Assembly (NCBI GenBank): GCA_019637805.1
Contig: JAHBVB010000001.1
Location: 509,875-573,874 of the forward strand
Length of the DNA stretch: 64,000 bases
Source: Anaerolineales bacterium
Lineage (GTDB): Bacteria; Chloroflexota; Anaerolineae; Anaerolineales; UBA11579
Reading direction: 5' to 3'
Shown: positions 54,559 through 61,628 of the stretch, piece by piece
How the letters are laid out: each line of letters opens with the position of its first letter
Numbering within the stretch: position 1 is the first letter of the stretch
Translations under genes and position numbers: made by a program
Notes under the pieces: generated by a model
Told to the model about the DNA's origin: nothing
Database searches by the model: none
What the model saw: the letters and a program-made list of their open reading frames with translations, nothing else

Positions 54559-55619
54559 GTGCCCAGTCCTCTTCCTGGAAGGTCTACCGGCTGCCTGGCG
54601 GGGTCTCGCTGCGCTTCGACCAGCGGGTCCCTTGGGTGATCGGCGCCCTGCTGCTGGCCACCCTGGCCGTGCTGGCTATCTGCGTCTCGGTCGGAGAGTA
54701 TCCGATTCCCCTGGCAGACGTGGTTGGCACGCTTTTGGGCCGCGCCGAGGGTGCCCGCTATGAATTCGTCATCCTGCAATTACGCCTGCCGCGCGCGGTG
54801 TTGGCCTGGTTGGTGGGCGCGGCTCTGGCCACCTCAGGCGGCATCATCCAGGGCCTCACCCGCAACCCGCTGGCCTCGCCAGACCTGACCGGTGTGACCG
54901 CCGGGGCCAGCGCCGCAGCCGTCACGCTGATCATTCTGTTGCCCTTCGTTTCCAGCAGCGTACTGCCGCTGGCCGCCTTTGGCGGCGGCTTGCTGGTCGC
55001 TGCGCTCTTGTATCTGCTGGCCTGGCGCAACACGGGCGATGCCGGCGGCGATTCGCCCATTCGCCTGATCTTGATCGGCATTGGCCTCTCCGCCGTAATG
55101 GGCGCCTACACATCCTACGCGCTGACCTTTGGCGACCTGTGGCATGTGCAAAAGGCGATGATGTGGCTGGCTGGCAGCGTGTACGCAGCCAGCTGGACAG
55201 ATGTGAGCGTGGTTCTGCCCTGGATCGTGGTGTGCCTGCCGCTGGCCGCTTTTTCGGCAAGAGATTTGAACGCGCTGAACCTGGGCCAGGAAGTGGCCCA
55301 GGGACTGGGGTTGCCTCTCTCGCTCAAACGCGGCTTTTTGCTGCTGCTGGCGGTGGCCCTGGCGGCCATCACCGTGACCGTGGCAGGCATCATCGGCTTT
55401 GTCGGGCTAATCGCCCCGCACGTCGCCCGCCGCATGGTCGGCCCTTTATATGAAGGCGTCATTCCCACCTCGGCCCTGTCGGGGGGTTTTCTGGTGCTGC
55501 TGGCAGACCTGATGGGCCGCAGTCTATTCTCGCCCATCGAGATCCCGGCCGGCATCATCATCGCCCTGGTGGGCGTGCCGTTCTTTTTGTACCTGTTGTG
55601 GAAGAGAGAGAAGATTTAG
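54555..55619 (+). CDS. FecCD-type iron-siderophore permease
   Basis: A 354-residue partner permease. Motifs are [48 protein letters not shown] and [21 protein letters not shown]. It overlaps the previous gene by 4 nt, and the ATPase gene follows in 2 nt. The N-terminus is longer than usual by some 20 residues before the first membrane segment. Confidence 0.92.
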   Translation: MSAQSSSWKVYRLPGGVSLRFDQRVPWVIGALLLATLAVLAICVSVGEYPIPLADVVGTLLGRAEGARYEFVILQLRLPRAVLAWLVGAALATSGGIIQGLTRNPLASPDLTGVTAGASAAAVTLIILLPFVSSSVLPLAAFGGGLLVAALLYLLAWRNTGDAGGDSPIRLILIGIGLSAVMGAYTSYALTFGDLWHVQKAMMWLAGSVYAASWTDVSVVLPWIVVCLPLAAFSARDLNALNLGQEVAQGLGLPLSLKRGFLLLLAVALAAITVTVAGIIGFVGLIAPHVARRMVGPLYEGVIPTSALSGGFLVLLADLMGRSLFSPIEIPAGIIIALVGVPFFLYLLWKREKI

Positions 55620-55621
55620 CT

Positions 55622-56410
55622 ATGAGCCTGCTGCAAACTCAAGACCTGTCCCTGGGCTACGGCCCGCTGGCGATCATCGAGGCGCTCAACCTGGCGGCGC
55701 CCTCCGAGCAGATCACGGCGCTGATCGGCCCCAACGGCTGCGGCAAAAGCACCGTGCTGCGCGGTATGGCGCGTTTGCTGCGGCCGCGCCACGGCAGCGT
55801 GCTGCTGGACGGCCGCGCTATCCACAGCCTGCCCACCAAGCAGATGGCCCGCGAACTGGGCATCTTGCCGCAAGCACCCACCGCCCCCGAAGGGATCAGC
55901 GTGCGTGAGCTGGTGGCCCAGGGCCGCTACCCACACCAGGACTGGTTCCAGCAATGGAGCCAGGCAGATGAGCAAGCCCTGCAAAACGCCCTGGACCTGA
56001 CCCACCTGCAGCCCCTGGCCGAGCGCGCCGTGGACACGCTCTCCGGCGGGCAGCGCCAACGCGCCTGGATCGCCATGGCGCTGGCCCAGGAGACCAACAT
56101 CCTGCTGCTGGACGAACCAACCACCTATCTGGACCTGGCGCACCAGCTGGATATCCTCAATCTACTGGCCGACCTCAACCAGCAGGGCAAGACCATCATC
56201 ATGGTATTGCACGACTTGAACCTGGCGGCAGCCTACGCCGACCGCCTGGTGGCGCTGCGTGAGGGCCAGATCTTCGCCCAGGGCAGCCCGGCGGAAGTGC
56301 TGACCGAAGAGACCGTGGAGCAGGTCTTCGGGATCAAAAGCCGCATTGTGCCCCACCCGGTCACCGGTTTGCCGCTGTGCCTGCCGCTCAGCCAGCGCGT
56401 CGCCGCCTAA
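55622..56410 (+). CDS. Iron-siderophore ABC transporter ATP-binding protein
   Basis: A 262-residue ABC ATPase of the FecE/FhuC class: Walker [11 protein letters not shown]-loop [11 protein letters not shown], signature [10 protein letters not shown], Walker [17 protein letters not shown], switch MVLHDLN. The TTYLD.AHQ motif is typical of siderophore ATPases. It completes the five-gene operon binding protein-reductase-permease-permease-ATPase. ATG 55622 is used; an earlier in-frame start would lie in the permease gene. Confidence 0.94.
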   Translation: MSLLQTQDLSLGYGPLAIIEALNLAAPSEQITALIGPNGCGKSTVLRGMARLLRPRHGSVLLDGRAIHSLPTKQMARELGILPQAPTAPEGISVRELVAQGRYPHQDWFQQWSQADEQALQNALDLTHLQPLAERAVDTLSGGQRQRAWIAMALAQETNILLLDEPTTYLDLAHQLDILNLLADLNQQGKTIIMVLHDLNLAAAYADRLVALREGQIFAQGSPAEVLTEETVEQVFGIKSRIVPHPVTGLPLCLPLSQRVAA

Positions 56411-56443
56411 ACTGAAATTTCCACAAACGAGAGGGAGTTGCAA

Positions 56444-56485
56444 ATGAGCCGCGGCCACCTACGCCGAGGTGGCCGCACTGGCTGA
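56444..56485 (+). CDS. Possible 13-codon leader peptide overlapping a hairpin
   Basis: ATG AGC .. TGA encodes MSRGHLRRGGRTG, preceded by GAGGGAG (56431-56437) at a 6-nt spacing, an excellent Shine-Dalgarno. Its codons cover the 10-bp stem GCGGCCACCT / AGGTGGCCGC (56451-56476). No codon bias of a real attenuator peptide is evident beyond the Arg/Gly-rich content, so translation may be accidental. It lies between the iron operon and the next lipoprotein. Confidence 0.3.
   Translation: MSRGHLRRGGRTG
56451..56476 (+). terminator. Hairpin after the iron operon
   Basis: Perfect 10-bp stem with a 6-nt loop, GC-rich, without a T-run. It may be a weak terminator or part of a leader RNA. Confidence 0.5.
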
Positions 56486-56552
56486 TTGCCCCGCGGATTA
56501 ATACAAAATAAACGTAGGGTAACGGCAGCTGGCGCGCTTCGTTGCCCTCTAC

Positions 56553-57275
56553 ATGAGCGCCAAAACCAACTTCCCCTTGTTTTTGCTAGCCGGGCTGCTG
56601 TTGGCAGCCTGCTCCGCCGCGCCTGCTGCAGAGACGCCCGCGCTGACCGAAGACCCCGCAGCCACTGCCGTGCAAATCCCCGCAACCGAGATCAGCCTGG
56701 AGCTCCCCACCGAAGCAGCGGCTGAAACCCAACCGGCCAACAGCGCCTACCCCTGGCCGCAGGGCAGCAGCGCCTGTGTGCTGCAAGCTGAGCAGATCGG
56801 CGAGGTGTATGCCCGCCCCAGCCGGGATGCGCAGGTCTTCGGCGAGCTGAGCCCCGGGTTTAGCTCGCCCGTGGTGGCGCGCACGGAAAGCGGCTGGGTA
56901 GGCTTTGACCCGGGGATCGCTCAGGCAGCCAATGTCGGCGTTTTTAGGATGCGCTGGGCGCACTTCGACGACGTGACCTTGAGCGGCGACTGCCTATCCG
57001 TAACCCAGCTGAACTGGATCCCGCGACCACAGCAATGCTATGTGATGCCGATGGAGACCGTGACGCTGCACACCAACCCCGGCACAAACGCCTCGGTGCG
57101 CGGCACGCTGGAGATGGGCCAGTTTGCCGGGGTGCTGGGCCTGACCAGCACCGGCTGGGCCCAACTGGACCTGAACGACGGCAACACCCCGCTGACCGGT
57201 ATCGCATGGATGGAACAGAGCGCCCTGAACATGAATGGAACTACCTGTGACGAACTGCCCTCCGTACGGCCCTAG
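56553..57275 (+). CDS. Lipoprotein with SH3-like domains
   Basis: A 240-residue lipoprotein: lipobox LLLAAC after FPLFLLAG, an Ala/Pro/Thr/Glu linker, then two SH3-like (SH3b) modules (QIGEVYARPSRDAQVFGELSPGFSSPVVARTESGWVGFD and ETVTLHTNPGTNASVRGTLEMGQFAGVLGLTSTGWAQLDL). Bacterial SH3b modules often bind cell-wall peptides; whether these do is unknown. Its stop is followed by a strong bidirectional terminator. It may be a cell-wall or surface protein not linked to iron uptake. Confidence 0.75.
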   Translation: MSAKTNFPLFLLAGLLLAACSAAPAAETPALTEDPAATAVQIPATEISLELPTEAAAETQPANSAYPWPQGSSACVLQAEQIGEVYARPSRDAQVFGELSPGFSSPVVARTESGWVGFDPGIAQAANVGVFRMRWAHFDDVTLSGDCLSVTQLNWIPRPQQCYVMPMETVTLHTNPGTNASVRGTLEMGQFAGVLGLTSTGWAQLDLNDGNTPLTGIAWMEQSALNMNGTTCDELPSVRP

Positions 57276-57285
57276 GCAACCAACC

Positions 57286-57321
57286 ACAAAAAAAAGAGCG
57301 GCTTTCGCCGCTCTTTTTTTG
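57286..57321. terminator. Bidirectional terminator between SH3-lipoprotein and HutX-like gene
   Basis: Stem AGAGCGGC / GCCGCTCT with A-run and T-run of eight on the two sides. Confidence 0.9.
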
Positions 57322-57326
57322 TCGCG

Positions 57327-57872
57327 CTAGTCCAGCGTGAAGCGCTGGATGATATCTTCGTATTGGGCTAGGCGCTCCGGCGAGGGATCCTTGCCGCCGA
57401 AGGTCAGGAAAACTTTGAAGGCCGCGCTGCCGCGCGGGTCAAAGAACTGAAAGCTGAGGGCCTCTTTGCCGTCTGTGTGGCTGGGCTTGCGCACCGCGTA
57501 CACGCTGGCCAGGCCGGCAATACGAATATGCATGTCCAGCGAGGGTGTCTGTACATTGAAAAAACCATGTGCCGTGCTGAATTTGCCAAACTCGCCCACA
57601 CACTCCAGTGTGGAGGCGGCGTTGGAAACGATGACGTGCACTTCGCCCAGAGCCTCAAAAGAGCGAATGATCTCTTCCCAACGCTCGAAGTCCAGCTCGC
57701 GCGCCAGGTCCAGCGGCATGGCTTCCACCACTTCACGTTCAGGTACGCCAAGCTGCATGGCCAAAAGCAGCACCATCTGCTTGCGGTCCTGGTCGTAGGC
57801 CTCACGAATGGCGCTGCGGCGTTCTTCTGCAGACAAACCGGTTAGCACCGGGAGTGTTCGTTCCATCACCAT
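57327..57872 (-). CDS. HutX/ChuX-like haem utilisation protein
   Basis: A 181-residue cytosolic protein. The C-terminal two-thirds match the HutX/ChuX family: GEVHVIVSNAASTLECVGEFGKFSTAHGFFNV, LDMHIRIAGLASVYAVRKPSHTDGKEALSFQFFDPRGSAAFKVFL. These proteins carry haem in the cytosol or pass it to degradation enzymes. The N-terminal helical part (RSAIREAYDQDRKQMVLLLAMQLGVPEREVVEAM) also resembles HutX. GAGGTGA precedes the ATG at 5 nt. It is oriented away from the siderophore operon and lies near the FTR1 and ECF genes. The family match is clear by pattern; conserved haem ligands were not verified. Confidence 0.7.
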   Translation of the reverse strand: MVMERTLPVLTGLSAEERRSAIREAYDQDRKQMVLLLAMQLGVPEREVVEAMPLDLARELDFERWEEIIRSFEALGEVHVIVSNAASTLECVGEFGKFSTAHGFFNVQTPSLDMHIRIAGLASVYAVRKPSHTDGKEALSFQFFDPRGSAAFKVFLTFGGKDPSPERLAQYEDIIQRFTLD

Positions 57873-57952
57873 AGAATCACCTCAATGGAAGTATTCTATG
57901 GGAAATATGTAACTTTACACAAGTTTAGTAGTTGAACGTAGTTTTCAACCTA

Positions 57953-58771
57953 TTAGAGGATTTTCAGCAGGCTCAGATCCCCCAGCAAGCCAAAATATTG
58001 CAGGACCAGCACCAGCAGGATCGAGGCGGCCAATGAGCCAATGATAAAGAGCCAGTCCGTCGGCAGAAAGCGCATGCGTCGAAAATACGTGCGCTCCGCC
58101 AGGGCGCCAAAGGCGCGCCCGTCCATGGTCAGGGCCGTGCGCTCCGCTTGGCGAATGGCGCCGGTCAACAGCGGCACGGCGTAGCGGCGCAAGCGTTCGT
58201 AGGCGCCGCGCCAGCCGGCCGCGGCGTGCACGCCGCGCACACGGTGGGCGGCACTGATCACGGAAACCTCGCTTTGCAGCAACGGGATGAAGCCAAAGGC
58301 GGCCAGCACGCTGTACCCGACCCGGTAAGGCAAACGCCACTGCTGCACCAGGGCGCGTATAAAGTCTGCCGAGTCGGTCGTCAGCGAAAAGGGCAAAGAC
58401 AGAGTGAGCAGGGCCAAAATGCGCAGGGCAGTGGAGATGGCGTAGCTAATGCCGCCTTGATACACCCGCAACGGCCCCCATTGCCACAGCAGCGGGGTGT
58501 GATCCACCAGGCTTTGGCGCACAGCCAGCGGGTACATCAGCAAAAACAGCACCGCGATCAAGGCCAGTGGGGCCAGAATTTTGGCCAGGCGCACGAAGGA
58601 GATTTTGCCCAATATCAGCAAGACAAACACGGTCAGCACGATGAAGACCAGCGGCGTCCACGGATCACTGGTGAAGAGCATAAAAGTGAACAACGCCATA
58701 TTCACCAAGAACTTGCTGAGCGGGTTGAGCTTGTGCAGGAATGATTCGCCCTGCAGGTAGACCATGCGCAT
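57953..58771 (-). CDS. ECF transporter T component (EcfT/YkoC-like)
   Basis: A 272-residue membrane protein with about five hydrophobic segments. The coupling ARG-type motifs are SAAHRVRGVHAAAGW and TALTMDGRAFGA, which contact the ATPases. The N-terminal YLQGESFLHKLNPLSKFLVNMALF is typical of EcfT. It abuts the fused ATPase gene (2-nt gap) and is the last gene of the ECF operon. It couples ATP hydrolysis to substrate uptake by the S component. Confidence 0.9.
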   Translation of the reverse strand: MRMVYLQGESFLHKLNPLSKFLVNMALFTFMLFTSDPWTPLVFIVLTVFVLLILGKISFVRLAKILAPLALIAVLFLLMYPLAVRQSLVDHTPLLWQWGPLRVYQGGISYAISTALRILALLTLSLPFSLTTDSADFIRALVQQWRLPYRVGYSVLAAFGFIPLLQSEVSVISAAHRVRGVHAAAGWRGAYERLRRYAVPLLTGAIRQAERTALTMDGRAFGALAERTYFRRMRFLPTDWLFIIGSLAASILLVLVLQYFGLLGDLSLLKIL

Positions 58772-58773
58772 GG

Positions 58774-60489
58774 CTAAACCCTGACCATCTGCGTGAGGGT
58801 CTGGTAGTCCTGCAAGGTGGACCAGCCTTGCATATGGGGATACTGGGTGGCCATCAGCGCCGCTAGGCGCGCCAGTGGCGGCAAATTGAGGTGCGCCCGG
58901 GCCAGCAGGTCTTCCTGGGCAAACAGCGCAGCAGGCTGCCCAAAGAATTCCAGCCGGCCCTCCAAAATTACGGCAACCTTGTCCGCGGCTTCCGCCACCA
59001 GGCGCATGTCGTGCGTGATCATAATGATGGTCTTGCCCTGAGCGTTCAGGGCGCGCAGCAAGGCCATCAGGGCCGCGGCGTTGCGCTCGTCCTGCCCGAA
59101 GGTGGGCTCATCCAGGATCAGCGTTTGCTGGCCCACAGCCAGCATGGCGGCCACGCTCAGCCGGCGTTTTTCGCCGTGACTGAGCGTGAAGGGGTTGGCG
59201 CGCGCATAGCGCGCCAGGCCAAAGGTATCCAGCAGTTGGCGGCTCTGTTCGGCAACCAGCGTCTCATCCAGCCCGGCGACGCGCAGGCCGTAGGCCACTT
59301 CGTCTTCCACGCGCTCGGTGACGAATTGGTGCTCCGGGTTTTGAAAAACATAGGCAACCTGCTCAGCCAGGCGGCGGGCATCCAGAGCATGAATGTCCCG
59401 CCCATTGAGGAAGACCTTGCCCACCGGCGGGTCCAGCAGGCCGATCAGGTGGCGGGCCAAGGTGCTTTTGCCCGCCCCGTTAGGGCCGACGATGGCCAGA
59501 AAGTCGCCCTGGCTGATCTCCATCGAAACATTGTGCAGGGCGGGAATATCGCCGTAGTGAAAAGACAGGTCGCGAATGGAATAGACGCTGCTGCGCGGGC
59601 TGGCGCCAGCGGGCGGTGCAGATGACGCGGACAGGGCCGGGTGGGCAGCCAGCAGCGGAGCCAGCACTTTGACCGCTTCGCCGATCGTGACCGGGAAGGA
59701 CGGCAGCACATGGCCGGCCAGGCGCAGCTCATGAGCCAGCATGCACACCTGCGGCGTCCAGACGCCCATCTCTTGCAGCTCTGCAGCGTAGCGGTCGAAA
59801 ATTTCGCGCGGCGCGCCGTCGGCAAAGATCTGGCCCTCGGAGTCCAGCACCAGCACCCGGTCCACCAGGTGCATCAGCTCGTCCAGCTTGTGCTCGATCA
59901 GGATCAAGGTGTGCTGGCCGCGCGCCTTGAGCTGGGCCAGGAGAGCGAAGACCTGCTGCGTGCCCACCGAGTCCAAGTTGGCGGTGGGTTCGTCGAAGAC
60001 CAGCACTTCCGGCTGCATGGCCAGCAGCGCCGCCAGGGCGATGCGCTGCTTCTCGCCGCCGGACAGGGCGTAGACCGGCCGGTGGCGAGTGTGCAGCATG
60101 CCCACCTGGCTCAGGGCAGTTTCCAGACGCGCCTCCATTTGGGCCGGGTCCAGGCACAGGTTTTCCAGCCCGAAGACGATCTCGTCCTCAACGGTCAGGG
60201 TGGCGAATTGCGCATCCGGATCTTGAAAGAGGATGCCAACCCGTTGGGCCAGCTGGGCCACGGAGGTTTGCTGCGTGTCGGCGCCGGCCACATGCACCTG
60301 CCCGGCCAACACCTCGCCGATGGAGTGTGGGATCAGCCCATTGAAGGTCAGGGCCAGGCTGCTCTTCCCGGAGCCGGAGGCTCCCAGGATCAGCAGGGTT
60401 TGGCCCTGGGGTACCTGCAGAGACAGGTCGCGCAAAATCGGTCGTTTGCGCCCTGTGTATTTGATTGTCAGGGCCGAAACATCAATCAT
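58774..60489 (-). CDS. ECF transporter fused double ATPase (YkoD-like)
   Basis: A 571-residue protein with two ABC ATPase domains. Domain 1: Walker A GASGSGKSS, signature ALSGGEKQR, Walker B VLVFDEPTANLDS. Domain 2 from about 295: Walker A GPNGAGKST, signature LSHGEKRRLSV, Walker B LILDEPTFGQDERN. The two domains correspond to EcfA1 and EcfA2 of other systems fused in one chain, as in YkoD. It works with the T protein and S component encoded next to it. Confidence 0.93.
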   Translation of the reverse strand: MIDVSALTIKYTGRKRPILRDLSLQVPQGQTLLILGASGSGKSSLALTFNGLIPHSIGEVLAGQVHVAGADTQQTSVAQLAQRVGILFQDPDAQFATLTVEDEIVFGLENLCLDPAQMEARLETALSQVGMLHTRHRPVYALSGGEKQRIALAALLAMQPEVLVFDEPTANLDSVGTQQVFALLAQLKARGQHTLILIEHKLDELMHLVDRVLVLDSEGQIFADGAPREIFDRYAAELQEMGVWTPQVCMLAHELRLAGHVLPSFPVTIGEAVKVLAPLLAAHPALSASSAPPAGASPRSSVYSIRDLSFHYGDIPALHNVSMEISQGDFLAIVGPNGAGKSTLARHLIGLLDPPVGKVFLNGRDIHALDARRLAEQVAYVFQNPEHQFVTERVEDEVAYGLRVAGLDETLVAEQSRQLLDTFGLARYARANPFTLSHGEKRRLSVAAMLAVGQQTLILDEPTFGQDERNAAALMALLRALNAQGKTIIMITHDMRLVAEAADKVAVILEGRLEFFGQPAALFAQEDLLARAHLNLPPLARLAALMATQYPHMQGWSTLQDYQTLTQMVRV

Positions 60490-60498
60490 TCCAGCCCG

Positions 60499-60831
60499 CT
60501 AACCAGGAAAGAAGTATTTGAAATCCTGGTAAAGGAAAACCACCAAAATTGAGATCATGATCACGCTCAGCGCCAGATAGCGCCAGCGCCACGACGTGTT
60601 CCATAAATTGAAGATGTTGTAGATGATCATCCCCAGCGCCAGGATATCAATGGCGGCGGCGATCCCCGTAGAAAAGGCGCCGCCGAAGCCGAGGAAGGGC
60701 AACAAAAAAGGCAGGACCACATATTGCAAAGTGCAGCGAACGGCCACAAAGACCAGGTAACCGCCCGTGAGACGATCACTGCGTTTCTGCACAACCGGGC
60801 TGGGCGCCGCCAACTCAGATCTCTTCAACAT
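60499..60831 (-). CDS. Small membrane protein inserted in the ECF operon
   Basis: A 110-residue protein with three or four hydrophobic segments (about 25-47, 52-76, 83-103), a basic N-terminus (LKRSELAAPSPVVQKRSDRLTGG) and no motif I recognise. It overlaps the S component gene (60815) by 17 nt and ends 10 nt before the ATPase gene, so it is clearly in the operon. The canonical YkoEDC operon has no such gene. It may be an auxiliary or specificity subunit. Name and function are unknown. Confidence 0.65.
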   Translation of the reverse strand: MLKRSELAAPSPVVQKRSDRLTGGYLVFVAVRCTLQYVVLPFLLPFLGFGGAFSTGIAAAIDILALGMIIYNIFNLWNTSWRWRYLALSVIMISILVVFLYQDFKYFFPG

Positions 60832-61393
60832 TGGCCTTTCCTAAAGCTGTGTTGCCCAGCACACCAGTGCGGGCGACTGCGTCCGCCAGAGCCTTGGCCA
60901 GCAGGCCGCACACCGCGAACGTGACGCCCGAGAGCACCAGGGCCACCAACACCAGCGCGTTCCATTCGAACTCCGCAGAGCGCAACACCGAACCCAGGAT
61001 CAGCAAGAAAACCGCCAGGCCGGTGGCCGCCCCGGCAGTGAGCAGACGCGGCAGGGCGAAGTCCTTGTAGCGCGTGTTGAGCCAGATGAACAGTTCGCCC
61101 ACCAGGCCGATCAAGATGCTGACCGCCAGCACAATAAAGCCATAGGGCGTGAAAGGCATGCTGGTCAGACCGCCGATGGCGCTGGCCAGGAAGCTGGCGC
61201 CTGGCTTGCGCACCACGTAAGCGGCGAACACCGCCGGCAGAAAATAAATGCCGCCAATCAGAGAGCGGGTGAACAAGCCACCCACGCCCAAAAAGGCCAC
61301 ATACGCATAGGTCACCGGGATGAGCAGCACGCCCAAAGCCAGACCGATCACCAAAGTGACCATCAAATCACGGGTATTCCATTTTATCCGCAT
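60815..61393 (-). CDS. ECF transporter S component, YkoE-like
   Basis: A 192-residue membrane protein with six hydrophobic segments. Motifs GGIYFLPAVFAAYVVRKPGASFLASAIGGLTSMPF and LIGLVGELFIWLN are those of YkoE, the S component for thiamine or its hydroxymethylpyrimidine precursor. ATG 61393 has GAGGAG at a good distance; an earlier in-frame start at 61426 would lack it. No TPP riboswitch was seen upstream. The substrate is therefore inferred from the family only. Confidence 0.85.
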   Translation of the reverse strand: MRIKWNTRDLMVTLVIGLALGVLLIPVTYAYVAFLGVGGLFTRSLIGGIYFLPAVFAAYVVRKPGASFLASAIGGLTSMPFTPYGFIVLAVSILIGLVGELFIWLNTRYKDFALPRLLTAGAATGLAVFLLILGSVLRSAEFEWNALVLVALVLSGVTFAVCGLLAKALADAVARTGVLGNTALGKANVEEI

Positions 61394-61490
61394 AAGAACT
61401 CCTCGTCGCTCAAGCAGTTTTACCATCTAACCCGGCAAGTGAATATGTAACTTGACTCGTTTTACCGCCAGATGGCGAATTCAGCCAATC

Positions 61491-61519
61491 ACTATACGAA
61501 GCGCCGACGACGCCGTCCA
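61491..61519 (-). promoter_or_regulatory. Candidate promoter of the ECF operon
   Basis: On the minus strand TGGACG (61514-61519), 17-nt spacer, TATAGT (61491-61496). It leaves a leader of nearly 100 nt with no recognised riboswitch. Confidence 0.45.
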
Positions 61520-61581
61520 GCCCCCACGTTGTGCGCAGTTCTCACCTGATTTGAAGTTTTTAGAGCTTTTAGAAGTAACTA

Positions 61582-61614
61582 CAACTCCTGACGGCGGGCC
61601 GCCGTCAGGAGTTG
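61582..61614 (-). terminator. Terminator hairpin of the FTR1 gene
   Basis: Perfect 14-bp stem CAACTCCTGACGGC / GCCGTCAGGAGTTG with a 5-nt loop. On the minus strand it follows the FTR1 stop by about 14 nt; the T-run is weak. Confidence 0.7.
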
Positions 61615-61628
61615 AGTTTGCGGCAAAT

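Noticed and set aside
57873-57952. Possible regulatory element between HutX-like and EcfT genes
   Set aside because: The stretch is AT-richer than its surroundings but contains no palindrome or promoter pair I could support.
61394-61581. TPP riboswitch upstream of the YkoE-type operon
   Set aside because: The conserved thi-box parts (CTGAGA and the ACCTGA element) are not present on the minus strand in this leader.
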